DNA of 64,000 nt from Verrucomicrobiaceae bacterium UBA7681 (GCA_002482965.1 DLGZ01000002.1:7954-71953); one strand, 5' to 3'; shown: positions 24,196-32,788, numbered from the stretch's first letter. A program made the numbers and translations. Notes: generated by a model not told the origin, from the sequence alone.

Positions 24196-26547
24196 TCAAC
24201 ACGCCGTCACACACGGAACCCCACCCTTCACATCCGGATCCACATACTTCCTCACCCCTGCGTTCCCTCCACGCCGGAACAACAGCGCCACCAGCGACAG
24301 CGTCGCCACCGAACTCAGCGGCATCAAAATCGCCGCCAGCAGCGGACTGAGATAACCTGCAAGCGCAACGATCACGGTGACGATGTTATAGGTCACTGAA
24401 AAAGCGAAGACCGCATGCACAGCGCGGCGGTGCGTAGCAGCAATATCAAGCAGGCTGCTCATGAATCGCATGCTGTGCCCCAGGAAATAAAAGTCCGCTT
24501 TGTGCTCTAAAAAACTACGCCCCGTCACCGGGCTTCCCGCACACGCTGCAACGTCAAAGGCCAGGCTGTCATTCGCTCCGTCACCAATATACAGCGTGCT
24601 TTGCGGCTCATGGCCGGAGATCCACGCAGCCTTTTCGTCAGGCGTGAGGCTGTGCTGCCATTGCTCCGGATCGAGATGCAACTGCTCAGCGATAGCGGCC
24701 ACCTTGGCCTCTCGGTCACCGCTGAGGATGCTCACGCGCAGGCCGCGCGCCTGCAACGCCTCCATCTGCACCAGAGATTCAGCACGCAGCGCATCACGAA
24801 ATCGGAAGGCGCAGAGCGTCTGCCCATCCCGTGTAAAAACGGCATCCGCCGCCGAATCCTGCGGACGTGAGATGGCCCACACAGAGCCCTCATTCTCACA
24901 GCGCAGCCCCTGCCCAGGTTCTTCACTGACTTCGGCATCGAGACTTTCGTCATGCATTCCACCCAGCGCATCAAACAAGCTGCGGCTCACCGGGTGCAAA
25001 TTGCCGCTGGTGAGATGCCGCAGCATCTGTCGAGAGCTTTCATCCAGCTCCTCCAACACCGCAGGATTGATCAACAGTGGATTTTCCAGCGTCAGCGTCC
25101 CCGTTTTATCAAACACCACCTGCCGCAGCCGCGTCAGCTTCTTCCACAGCCCGAGCGTACGCACAAACACACCCTGATCTGCCGCACGGCTCGCAGCGAT
25201 GTCATCCGCCAGCGGTGCCGCCACCCCGAGTGCACAGGGGCAGGACACGACAAACACGGAAATCATGACCTGCAGCGCACGCGCCCACTCACCCGTGTGC
25301 CACCACCACCACAAGCCACCCACGACACCTGCAATTACAACGACAATCAAATACCCACGCAGCAGTTTTTCCAGACGCAGATCACGGTGGTCACCCCCGC
25401 GCCGTGCCTCCAGCAGCTTGTGCAGCGTCGAGTCTTTCCACGCCTCCAGCGCCACCGCATTCAGCGCACGTGTGCCAGCGTTCAGCGCACCCGAAGGCAG
25501 AAGCTGGCCGCTGCTTCGCGTGCATGAATCACTTTCCCCACTGATCCACTCCAGACTGATGCTCGCATGCGCATCGGTGAGTTTGGCGGCCACTGGCACC
25601 GCCTGCCCGGGCTTCACGCAAAATGTCGCACCAGCTTGCAGAGCCTCCAGCATCTCCGCCTCAGGAATGGACGGATCACGCAGCAGTCGGCGGCGATTTC
25701 TCACCACCGCCATCTGCTGCACCAGCCTGCCACCCAGCATCAGAAAGATGAACATCGCCACAAAGTCGAAGTACTTCAGTCCCGGCTCCCCGCTCATCCA
25801 CCCGATAAGCGAACCCGCATACGCCGCAAGAATCCCCAGCGTGATCGGCGTATCAATATGCAGCACCCCGGCGCGCAGCGCATGCCACGCACGCAGGCCA
25901 AAGTAGCTACCCCCTACCAGCAGCGCCAGCGTCGCCGAGGCCGCAGCCACCAGATCAAACCAGTCGGCAAAGGCAAAGTCCGCAGGCATGCCAAAATAAG
26001 CAGGCAGTGAGAACGCCATCGCATTCATCGCAAAAGCGCCACACACACCAGTGCGCTTCTCCAAACTGTTGTCACCAGCCTGCCCACCATCCGCACGTTG
26101 CATGCCCAGCAGATAGCCAAAGCGCTGCAGCTCACGCGCAAACTCCACCGGCTGAAACTTCCCCGGCTGCCACGCCATGCGCAGTTCACCGCTGGAGATA
26201 TCCACCTGAATCTGCGTACCACCCAGTTTGGCAAACACCCGCTCAATCAGCCAGATGCACGCCATGCACGAAAGACCCTGCACAGACACGCTCAATTCAG
26301 CCGCCACATCCTCACTCACGCGCGTCGCCTCTGCCGCCCCCGTAGCAGTCTCCAGCCAGCCATAATCCTGCTGCCGCATCGCCTGCGGCGGCACCGGCGG
26401 GAGATTCAGGCCAGATTTGAGATCATAGAAATGCTCCAGCCCCTGCTGCTGCAAAAGTTCGTATACAGATCGACAGCCCCCGCAGCAAAACCCATCGCTC
26501 CGCGTGGTTGGCACCGGCGTCCCACAGTGATGGCACATTGTATTCAT
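24196..26547 (-). CDS. ccoI: Copper-transporting P-type ATPase for cbb3 oxidase assembly (CcoI/FixI)
   Basis: 783 residues, inner membrane. The N-terminus has cysteine pairs C5xxC8 and C21CGGC25, then a heavy-metal-associated domain with CMAC (C94, C97). Core P1B ATPase motifs follow: 'SGES' (actuator), membrane 'SCPCALG' (C436, C438), phosphorylation site 'VFDKTGTLT' (D480) and 'GDGANDSLAF'. The CPC motif and position in the cco locus assign it to copper delivery for the CuB site of cbb3 oxidase. A strong AGGAGG about ten bases ahead supports ATG 26547; this is one of the few clear Shine-Dalgarno sites in the window. A repeat-bearing gap of 355 bases separates it from the rest of the locus. 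Confidence 0.95.
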   Translation of the reverse strand: MNTMCHHCGTPVPTTRSDGFCCGGCRSVYELLQQQGLEHFYDLKSGLNLPPVPPQAMRQQDYGWLETATGAAEATRVSEDVAAELSVSVQGLSCMACIWLIERVFAKLGGTQIQVDISSGELRMAWQPGKFQPVEFARELQRFGYLLGMQRADGGQAGDNSLEKRTGVCGAFAMNAMAFSLPAYFGMPADFAFADWFDLVAAASATLALLVGGSYFGLRAWHALRAGVLHIDTPITLGILAAYAGSLIGWMSGEPGLKYFDFVAMFIFLMLGGRLVQQMAVVRNRRRLLRDPSIPEAEMLEALQAGATFCVKPGQAVPVAAKLTDAHASISLEWISGESDSCTRSSGQLLPSGALNAGTRALNAVALEAWKDSTLHKLLEARRGGDHRDLRLEKLLRGYLIVVVIAGVVGGLWWWWHTGEWARALQVMISVFVVSCPCALGVAAPLADDIAASRAADQGVFVRTLGLWKKLTRLRQVVFDKTGTLTLENPLLINPAVLEELDESSRQMLRHLTSGNLHPVSRSLFDALGGMHDESLDAEVSEEPGQGLRCENEGSVWAISRPQDSAADAVFTRDGQTLCAFRFRDALRAESLVQMEALQARGLRVSILSGDREAKVAAIAEQLHLDPEQWQHSLTPDEKAAWISGHEPQSTLYIGDGANDSLAFDVAACAGSPVTGRSFLEHKADFYFLGHSMRFMSSLLDIAATHRRAVHAVFAFSVTYNIVTVIVALAGYLSPLLAAILMPLSSVATLSLVALLFRRGGNAGVRKYVDPDVKGGVPCVTAC

Positions 26548-26612
26548 AGATAGCCCCTCCTAGCATCGAGATGAACCAGACCGTGTTTGAAAACTTCGCG
26601 AGCAATCCAACG

Positions 26613-26640
26613 CCAAGGTGTCGGGGTCTCCTGACCCCGA
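26613..26640. repeat. Short hairpin repeat related to 44105-44131
   Basis: CCAAGGTG followed by an 8-bp stem TCGGGGTC-TCCT-GACCCCGA (26621-26640). The same CCAAGG plus CGGGGTC/GACCCCG hairpin occurs at 44105-44131. Confidence 0.6.
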
Positions 26641-26704
26641 TGCAGCGCGTTGAGCGTTCCTAAAAACGAACCCCAATCTTTCGCCACCCCGTTTCGCCAC
26701 ACTT

Positions 26705-26876
26705 CAGTCCCAACGGGACTGCGTATCATAGCGAAGGGGTGCCGAGCCTTGGCGAGGCTCCCCTGGTAAATACGCATCAATGACCGGGAAGCAAACCCAG
26801 CACTCCGCCACACCCCAGGCTCACCAGCAGCGTCTTCAAAAAGTCCCGCCGCACACCTGCCGCGCTCAATGCCTCG
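26705..26876. repeat. Two-hairpin intergenic repeat, copy D (most diverged)
   Basis: Hairpin 1 CAGTCCC-AAC-GGGACTG (26705-26721), again a perfect 7-bp stem with a new sequence. Hairpin 2 has lost the CCCAGGGTC arm but keeps a stem from AGGGG/CCCCT around GAGCCT/AGGCTC (26735-26764). Tail GACCGGGAAGCAAACCCA and CACCAGCAGCGTCTTCA. It fills most of the 355-base gap 26548-26902 inside the minus-strand cco locus; its reverse complement happens to be open as a 126-codon frame, which I do not accept as a gene. Confidence 0.8.
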
Positions 26877-26902
26877 ATGAAATGTCCTCATAGTATTTAG
26901 CA

Positions 26903-27595
26903 TCAGTTCATCGCATGGCAGCAACTCGCCGCCGCACTGCTCCCAAAATCCAGCGTATCACGCAGCCGCCACGCCAAAATCACCGCCGTCACCAGCGCCA
27001 GCCCCCGCTGCACTTTCCGCATCGTGGCAGGCTGCATCCTACCACCCATCAAGTGAAGCTGCGTCTGCGCCAAAAACAGCAGCGGCAGCGTTCCCAGCCC
27101 AAAGGCCACCGCAAACCCAGCCCCCTTCACGGCGCTGCCATTCGCAGAGGCCAGCGCCAGCATCATATAAAGCGGCCCACAAGGCAGCAGCGGCGTGGCC
27201 AGCCCGAGGATCGCAGCACGCATCGTGCTCTTCATTTTAAACGCCGCCGTCTGCACCCGGCGCAGCCCTGCAGAAAGAAAGCGCGGCTTCGGCAGCCACG
27301 CATCCAGCCCCAGACCCACGCAGGTAAAGGCCAGCACCAGCAGCCAGGGCAGCACCATGCCCGCCCCATGTTGGAAGAAAGCCAGCGGCACCGCGCCAAT
27401 CGCTCCGGCGATCGCACCCGCAATGCCATACGAGATCATGCGTCCGGTGTGGTACAGCGCCGTGCTGCGCATGAACCCGCTGCCTTTCGGCCCGATCGCC
27501 CAGGAGCATGACAGCGGCCCGCACATGCCCACACAGTGTACACTCGTGACAATGCCAGCCACAAAGGCTGCGGCGCTGGTGTCGATCTGCATCAT
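26903..27595 (-). CDS. TauE/SafE-like (DsbD-type) membrane protein of the cbb3 locus
   Basis: 230 residues, about six membrane segments. 'SVHCVGMCGPL' near the start and 'ATPLLPCGPLY' near residue 135 each hold cysteines in membrane helices, the pattern of the sulfite-exporter/UreH-like branch seen in many cbb3 assembly clusters. The C-terminus has extra cysteines ('AAASCCHAMN'). A role in moving copper or electrons for oxidase assembly is inferred from location between ccoI and the FixH-like gene. Its start overlaps the preceding small gene by 4 bases (ATGA), implying translational coupling. Confidence 0.85.
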   Translation of the reverse strand: MMQIDTSAAAFVAGIVTSVHCVGMCGPLSCSWAIGPKGSGFMRSTALYHTGRMISYGIAGAIAGAIGAVPLAFFQHGAGMVLPWLLVLAFTCVGLGLDAWLPKPRFLSAGLRRVQTAAFKMKSTMRAAILGLATPLLPCGPLYMMLALASANGSAVKGAGFAVAFGLGTLPLLFLAQTQLHLMGGRMQPATMRKVQRGLALVTAVILAWRLRDTLDFGSSAAASCCHAMN

Positions 27596-27774
27596 GCCGG
27601 TATCAGATGCTTCAGCGGCACGACCTCCGGCTGATTGTTAATGGCAATGTAAAACAGCACAGTCCACGCACTGAGGAGCACCACAAAAGCCAGCACCACC
27701 CACAGCCATGGACGGCGCGCGATCCAGCCGAGAGACTCACTTTTGGAGATATTGCTTGGCGTCAAGGTAGTCAT
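27592..27774 (-). CDS. Very short FixH/CcoH-like membrane protein
   Basis: 60 residues from ATG 27774: a short polar start, 'IARRPWLWVVLAFVVLLSAW' plus 'TVLFYIAINNQPEV' as a single membrane segment with a short periplasmic tail. FixH/CcoH proteins sit exactly here, between ccoG and ccoI, but are normally about 150 residues with a larger periplasmic domain. Either this is a reduced version or a remnant. The gene overlaps the 3' end of ccoG by 38 bases and the next gene by 4. A TTG at 27810 would add 12 residues but overlap ccoG further. Confidence 0.7.
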   Translation of the reverse strand: MTTLTPSNISKSESLGWIARRPWLWVVLAFVVLLSAWTVLFYIAINNQPEVVPLKHLIPA

Positions 27775-29170
27775 TGGATTTGAGGGTGGGGTCAGGGCCG
27801 GCGAACTCAAAGGGCTTGGTGTGGTAGGTCTTGCCGTCCTTCGTGTCCGTGATGCTGATGTTGAGCTTGAACGGGGCCTTGAAGGCGGCCTCCGGCAGTG
27901 TGATCATGAGCGGTTTCAGTTCCTCATCCTGCGCAGCAATGGTCACCGGCGCGTCCGCTCCCGCGGCGGCCAGTCCGGCGGGCATTTCACCCTCCAAGGC
28001 CAGATTGAAAGTGCGCGGTTCATTGCGCTTGTTGATCAGACGCACGAGAAACTGGTTCCGCACAATGTTGTTGGTCACATAATACGGTGACCCCTGCACG
28101 CGCAGCACATTGGCGCGCAGGGGTTGGATCCGGCTTGCCGAAAATCCAAAGACCCCGAGTCCCAGCAAAAGCAGTCCCGTATACAAGATAATGCGCGGGC
28201 GGACGAGGCGCGTTTGGCCACCTTCAAAGGCCGTGAGGGAGTCGTATCGCACCAGCCCGGTTTTGCGCCCCAGCTTGGTCATGATGGTGTCACACGCATC
28301 CGCGCACGCGGCACAGCCAATGCACTCAAGCTGGAGACCATTGCGGATGTCGATACCCGTGGGGCAGACCTGCACGCAGCGCAGGCAGTTCACGCAGTCT
28401 CCCGCTCCGGCTGTACCCGCCTTGCCACGTGGCTCGCCGCGTATTTTGTCGTAGCCGACATTGATCGTGTGATCATCCACCAGCGCGGACTGCATGCGGC
28501 CATACGGGCACATGATCACGCAAAACTGCTCCCGGAACCAGCTGAACGCTCCATACAGCCCCACGGTGAGAAACGCCATCACCCCAAAGGCGATGGCATG
28601 CGCCTGCGGCGAATGGTGCATCATCTCATACAGCTGCTCCAGCGAGACAAAGTAGCTCAGGAAGACATGCGCAATGATGAGCGAGGACAAGATGTAGAGC
28701 GAGTGCTTGAACACACGCCTTGCAATCTTGCTAGGCGTCCATGGTGCGGCATCCAGCTTGCGCCGCGCTGTGGCATCACCGTCGATCAGTCTCTCGATGC
28801 GACGGTAGACATGCTCCAGAAACACCGTGTAGGGACAGGTCCAGCCGCACCACACACGCCCAAACAACGCGGTGACATAGAACAGCCCGAACCCCAGTCC
28901 CGTGACGAGGAAGAAGCCCACCCATAGATCCTGCACCGCCAGCGTGAGACCCATGAAGTGGAAGCGGCGGTTCAGCACATCCAGAAACACCGCTGGAAAA
29001 CCGTTCACCGGAATCCACGGCAGTGCCACATAGACGATGATCAATACCAAGGCCACGATGCGCCGGCTCCGCGTGAACTTCCCGGCCACATCCGCCGGAT
29101 GCAGTGTCTTTTTGCTTCCATCATCATTGATGGAGCCGAGGGATACGAGATTCAGTGGGTTGAGTGGCAT
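27737..29170 (-). CDS. ccoG: Cytochrome c oxidase accessory protein CcoG
   Basis: 477 residues. N-terminal membrane segments with 'GRVWCGWTCPYTVFLEHVYR', a second set around 'FLTVGLYGAFSWFREQFCVI', then a ferredoxin-type domain with two 4Fe-4S motifs ('CVNCLRCVQVCPTG' and 'CIGCAACADACD'), another membrane segment and a periplasmic immunoglobulin-like tail ('INKRNEPRTFNLALEGEMP'). CcoG reduces or handles copper during assembly of cbb3 oxidase. It follows ccoP after 15 bases in the same operon. All expected family features and length are present. Confidence 0.95.
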   Translation of the reverse strand: MPLNPLNLVSLGSINDDGSKKTLHPADVAGKFTRSRRIVALVLIIVYVALPWIPVNGFPAVFLDVLNRRFHFMGLTLAVQDLWVGFFLVTGLGFGLFYVTALFGRVWCGWTCPYTVFLEHVYRRIERLIDGDATARRKLDAAPWTPSKIARRVFKHSLYILSSLIIAHVFLSYFVSLEQLYEMMHHSPQAHAIAFGVMAFLTVGLYGAFSWFREQFCVIMCPYGRMQSALVDDHTINVGYDKIRGEPRGKAGTAGAGDCVNCLRCVQVCPTGIDIRNGLQLECIGCAACADACDTIMTKLGRKTGLVRYDSLTAFEGGQTRLVRPRIILYTGLLLLGLGVFGFSASRIQPLRANVLRVQGSPYYVTNNIVRNQFLVRLINKRNEPRTFNLALEGEMPAGLAAAGADAPVTIAAQDEELKPLMITLPEAAFKAPFKLNISITDTKDGKTYHTKPFEFAGPDPTLKSNDYLDAKQYLQK

Positions 29171-29185
29171 CAGGAGGCCTTGCGG

Positions 29186-29806
29186 CTATTTGGCGGCAGG
29201 CGGTGCTGCGGGAGGGGGTGTATCAACTGCTTGGGTGATCGGTTCGCCCTCTTTGTGATGACTGAGGACAAAGGCGACCACTTCACTGACGCGTTTCATG
29301 CCCAGCACGAGCTCCCATGCCGCCATGCCTTTGGTGACGTCGGGCGAGCCCTTGCGGACGATTTTGAAAATCTCGGTCGGCTTGCCGCCATGCTTCCATT
29401 CCTGATCGTTCAGGGGCAGGCCGGGCAGCTTGGCACCGCCAAGAGTGGCGCTGAGATCAGTGCCATGACAGGTGACACACATGCCCGGCGTCATGAAGGT
29501 GGCCTTGCCGGCCTCCACCGCGGCAGGGTCACGGGACAGCGCCCAGAGCTGCTCGTCGGTGATGGATTCCATCTGCTTGTCACGCGCCACCTGCATTTCG
29601 GCTATGACCTTGTCCATGACAACGGTGTCGCTGCTGCCTATTCCTAGCTGGTAGTAGCACAGCCAGTAGATCACAAAGTAAACGATGGCGATGTAGAGTG
29701 TGAAAAGCCACCAGTTCGGCAGCTTTTGGTCATACTCCTGGATGCCGTCAAAGACGTGATCGCGAAGTACTGGCTCGTTGTTGGAGGATGGCTTCTTGGA
29801 GTCCAT
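29186..29806 (-). CDS. ccoP: cbb3 oxidase subunit III, mono-haem CcoP
   Basis: 206 residues. 'NWWLFTLYIAIVYFVIYWLC' is the membrane helix after the typical 'DGIQEYDQKLP' entry. A single cytochrome c motif C-V-T-C-H (C110, C113, H114) follows in 'GMCVTCHGTDLSAT', with the CcoP-like 'NDQEWKHGGKPTEIFKIVRK' segment. Typical CcoP has about 300 residues and two haems; the second is missing. The C-terminus is a Pro/Ala tail. It passes electrons from a c-type donor to CcoO. It starts 7 bases after ccoQ. Confidence 0.93.
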   Translation of the reverse strand: MDSKKPSSNNEPVLRDHVFDGIQEYDQKLPNWWLFTLYIAIVYFVIYWLCYYQLGIGSSDTVVMDKVIAEMQVARDKQMESITDEQLWALSRDPAAVEAGKATFMTPGMCVTCHGTDLSATLGGAKLPGLPLNDQEWKHGGKPTEIFKIVRKGSPDVTKGMAAWELVLGMKRVSEVVAFVLSHHKEGEPITQAVDTPPPAAPPAAK

Positions 29807-29813
29807 GGTGAGA

Positions 29814-29966
29814 TTATTCGAGAGGCAGACGTGACATGTGCTCAGCCTTGTCCTTGCGCATCAGCATGCCTCGGAGGGTCATGATGCCGAAGACCAGCAC
29901 GGTGGTGGCGAAGGAGACGACGGGCACGATGAGGTGCCAGTTTTCGTAAATGATGCGCTTGTACAT
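29814..29966 (-). CDS. ccoQ: cbb3 oxidase small subunit CcoQ
   Basis: A 50-residue frame from ATG 29966 ('MYKRIIYENWHLIVPVVSFA' then 'TTVLVFGIMTLRGMLMRKDK'). One membrane helix followed by a basic 'RKDKAEHMSR' tail is the CcoQ pattern, and the location between ccoNO and ccoP is where ccoQ belongs. CcoQ stabilises the oxidase. It starts 22 bases after the ccoNO stop and ends 7 bases before ccoP. Small, but position and composition make it convincing. Confidence 0.85.
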   Translation of the reverse strand: MYKRIIYENWHLIVPVVSFATTVLVFGIMTLRGMLMRKDKAEHMSRLPLE

Positions 29967-29988
29967 GGGTCAGGGGCGGGTGGGGTGT

Positions 29989-32373
29989 TTACTGCGCGCC
30001 GTCAGCGCGGCGGGCGTTGTCTGGTATGACGGGAGAGAGCGGGAATGGCACCCCCTGCCCCTTTCGGGTGAGGCTTTCCTCCACCTCAGGTTGCTCATAC
30101 TGGCCAAGCTTTTGCAGATAGGCGATCACGGCCACCATCTGGCTGTCCGGCCGTACCACGATGTTCGAGATCTTCAGCTCGGTTGCTATCTTCACACCCT
30201 GCTCAAGCGCCTTCATCTTGATCTCTGTGGCATCCATCGGCGGATAAGGCACGCCCAGGCGACGCAGCACGGCGATCTTGGTAGGCAGCGTTTTTTGATC
30301 AAAGGCCTTGGTATTCAGATGCGCATACGGCGGCATGTTGGACTGCGGGGACATGGAGCGTGGGTCCATCAAATGCTCGTAGTGCCAGGAGTTGGGCCGC
30401 TGCCCGCCTTCACGTGCGAGGTCGGGACCAGTGCGCTTGGAGCCCCACTGAAACGGATGATCATAGATGCTCTCCCCGAGGCGTGAGTAGTCGCCATAGC
30501 GCATCACATCCGGCACCAGCGTGCGAATCATCTGCGAGTGGCAGTTGTAGCAGCCTTCGCTCACATAGATGTCACGACCGGCGAGCTCCAGCGGCTCATA
30601 AACCTTCTGGATGCGGTCTTCGACGTTCTTGGCGCTGTTCACCGTGATCGTGGGGATGATCTGGATCAGACCACCGATCACCACGGCCACAAACGTCAGC
30701 ACTGTGAAGGGAAGATAATTCTGCAGCAGCCGGTCATACCAGTTGGCCCACGTGTGGCTCGTCTTCTGAAAGCGGCGCACGGCCAGGAAGGCGAAGAAGC
30801 ACGCACAGATGAGGGAAGCGATATCAGCTCCCGGTGGCAGGAAGATCCAGCCAAAGATGAGAAGGAGAGCGCCAAAGGTGCAGGCCGTGGGATCATTGAA
30901 GAAGGTCTCCTTCATGCCCATCGTGTCCGTTTTGCCATGCTGGAGCACGGCCACTTCACGCACCTCGTTGACCGGCGTACCGGAACGGATGGTCTTCCAG
31001 AGATTCACACACATCACCAGCCAGCCAAGGAGGAACATGCCGCCCCCAATGACGCGCAGCCCCATGAGCGGGCGGATCGCCTGAAGTGTGTCCAGGAAAG
31101 TGTTCTTCACCGCCAGCCCGTCTGCGGTCACCTGGTTGAGCATCAGCCCCTGCATGATGCCGCTGATCCACATCGCCACGACATAGAGCAGGATGCCCAG
31201 CGTACCAATCCAGAAGTGGAAATTGGCCATCGGCACAGAATACAGCTTCGTGTTCCACAGTCGGGGCGCCAGCCAGTAGAACATCCCTGCCGCCATGAAA
31301 CCATTCCAGCCGAGAGCGCCACTGTGCACGTGGCCGATGGTCCAGTCAGAGTAATGAGAGAGCGAATTCACCGCGCGGATCGACAGCAGCGGCCCTTCAA
31401 AGGTGCACATGCCGTAAAACGTCACCGCCGCGATGAAGAACTTGATCACCGGGTCCGTGCGCAGCTTGTCCCAGGCTCCGCGCAGCGTGAGCAGGCCGTT
31501 GAGCATGCCACCCCAGCTCGGTGCCCACAGCATCAGGCTGAAGAACATGCCCAGCATCTGCAGCCACTTCGGCAGCGCCGTGTTCAGCAGATGATGCGGC
31601 CCCGCCCAGATGTAGAGGAACACCAGCGACCAGAAATGCACAATCGACAGCCGGTACGAATACACCGGCCGCTCTGCCGCCTTCGGCAGAAAGTAATACA
31701 TGATGCCGAGGATCGGCGTCGTCAGAAAGAAGGCCACGGCGTTGTGCCCGTACCACCACTGCACCAGTCCGTCCTGCACACCACCAAAAATGCCGTAGCT
31801 GTGCGTCCAGCTCGTGGGAATGGAGAGATGGTTGACGATGTACAGCATCGCCACAGTCACAATCGTGGCGATGTAAAACCAAAGTGCCACATAGAGGCTG
31901 GGCTCATTACGCTTGTGCAGCGTAAGGAAAAAATTCACCGCAAACACCACCCAGATCACCGCCACCGCCACGTTGATCGGCCAGATCAGTTCGGCGTATT
32001 CCTTGCCGCGTGAAAGCCCCAGCGGCAGCGTGATCACCGCCGCCACAATGATGAGCTGCCAGCCCCAGAAGTGGATGTTGCTCAGAGTGTCATTGCCCAT
32101 GCGGCACTTGCACAGCCGCTGCGTGGAATAGTAGATGCCCGCGAACATCATATTGCCCACGAACGCAAAGATCGCCGCATTCGTGTGCAGCGGGCGCAGC
32201 CGCCCGAAAGTCATCCACTCCGCAAGATTGAGCTGGTGAAAGTTCAGCTGGCTGGCGATGAACACGCCTGCGAGCATGGCGACGGCGCCGAAGATGATCG
32301 AAGCCAGCATGAACTGGCGGACGATTTTATCGTTGAACTCAATGGGGACTTTGGAGGCTGCGGTGCTGGTCAT
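29989..32373 (-). CDS. ccoNO: cbb3 oxidase subunits I and II fused (CcoNO)
   Basis: 794 residues in one unbroken frame. Residues 1-475 are CcoN, the catalytic haem-copper subunit: haem b ligands H63 and H350, CuB ligands H210, H260 and H261, the cross-linked Tyr candidate Y254 in 'YIWAGPHH', and haem b3 ligand H348 in 'IGHVHSG'. Residues about 490-794 are CcoO: one or two membrane helices, then a c-type haem motif C608-Y-N-C611-H612 in 'VSEGCYNCHSQ'. It reduces oxygen to water at high affinity in the inner membrane, pumping protons. Normally ccoN and ccoO are separate genes. It overlaps ccoS by 35 bases. This is the central gene of the operon. Confidence 0.96.
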   Translation of the reverse strand: MTSTAASKVPIEFNDKIVRQFMLASIIFGAVAMLAGVFIASQLNFHQLNLAEWMTFGRLRPLHTNAAIFAFVGNMMFAGIYYSTQRLCKCRMGNDTLSNIHFWGWQLIIVAAVITLPLGLSRGKEYAELIWPINVAVAVIWVVFAVNFFLTLHKRNEPSLYVALWFYIATIVTVAMLYIVNHLSIPTSWTHSYGIFGGVQDGLVQWWYGHNAVAFFLTTPILGIMYYFLPKAAERPVYSYRLSIVHFWSLVFLYIWAGPHHLLNTALPKWLQMLGMFFSLMLWAPSWGGMLNGLLTLRGAWDKLRTDPVIKFFIAAVTFYGMCTFEGPLLSIRAVNSLSHYSDWTIGHVHSGALGWNGFMAAGMFYWLAPRLWNTKLYSVPMANFHFWIGTLGILLYVVAMWISGIMQGLMLNQVTADGLAVKNTFLDTLQAIRPLMGLRVIGGGMFLLGWLVMCVNLWKTIRSGTPVNEVREVAVLQHGKTDTMGMKETFFNDPTACTFGALLLIFGWIFLPPGADIASLICACFFAFLAVRRFQKTSHTWANWYDRLLQNYLPFTVLTFVAVVIGGLIQIIPTITVNSAKNVEDRIQKVYEPLELAGRDIYVSEGCYNCHSQMIRTLVPDVMRYGDYSRLGESIYDHPFQWGSKRTGPDLAREGGQRPNSWHYEHLMDPRSMSPQSNMPPYAHLNTKAFDQKTLPTKIAVLRRLGVPYPPMDATEIKMKALEQGVKIATELKISNIVVRPDSQMVAVIAYLQKLGQYEQPEVEESLTRKGQGVPFPLSPVIPDNARRADGAQ

Positions 32374-32560
32374 GGGAAAAGGAGGTTCGGGAATGCGATT
32401 CAGGCACGGTCATCCGTGCACCCTCAGGCTCATCCAGCGGCAGCAGCGCATCCTGTTCGATGCTGCCCCGCCGTCTCTGCGACCGCTCCGCCAGATACAG
32501 AGCCGCAAACAAGACGGCGAACATCAGGCTGACGAAGATGGTGACGGCAAAAACTTCCAT
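32339..32560 (-). CDS. ccoS: CcoS-like small protein
   Basis: 73 residues: 'MEVFAVTIFVSLMFAVLFAA' is a membrane helix followed by 'LYLAERSQRRRGSIEQDALL', as in CcoS, which is needed for cofactor insertion in cbb3 oxidase. The 30 residues after 'LLPLDEPEG' extend beyond a usual CcoS and overlap the ccoNO start by 35 bases. It is first in the minus-strand cbb3 operon. No FNR box (TTGAT-N4-ATCAA) was found in the 140 bases upstream. Confidence 0.78.
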   Translation of the reverse strand: MEVFAVTIFVSLMFAVLFAALYLAERSQRRRGSIEQDALLPLDEPEGARMTVPESHSRTSFSHDQHRSLQSPH

Positions 32561-32681
32561 GAGGGGTGGCGGAGCACTGGGCTCACGCTGACCTCACAGA
32601 AGCGCAGATCATGTGACCTCGCTCCCCTCCCCTTGGTAATGCCTCACCCGATCTTGTTGCACCGGATGAAACACCCCGATC

Positions 32682-32703
32682 GAATGGCACTAAGTTAAGT
32701 CAG
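32682..32703. repeat. Upstream box of repeat family, copy E (short)
   Basis: GAATGGCACTAAGTTAAGTC matches the start of the 13983 and 18146 boxes at most positions, and like copy A lies about 105 bases ahead of a hairpin repeat. Confidence 0.5.
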
Positions 32704-32788
32704 CATGTCGTCGGCCCGTGATACCAGGAACTCTGCGTTTTCCTTCTGGAATACCCTTTTCTTCCACCCCTCCGCCCCGCACCCACAC

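Noticed and set aside
26544..26924. 126-codon minus-strand frame between the TauE-like gene and ccoI
   Set aside because: It is the complement of repeat copy D; the frame and composition are those of the repeat and it has no family resemblance.
30538..32013. 491-codon plus-strand frame antisense to ccoNO
   Set aside because: Shadow of the oxidase gene; Arg/His-rich nonsense composition.
32561..32700. An FNR box upstream of the cbb3 operon
   Set aside because: No TTGAT-N4-ATCAA or close variant found in the 140 bases ahead of ccoS.
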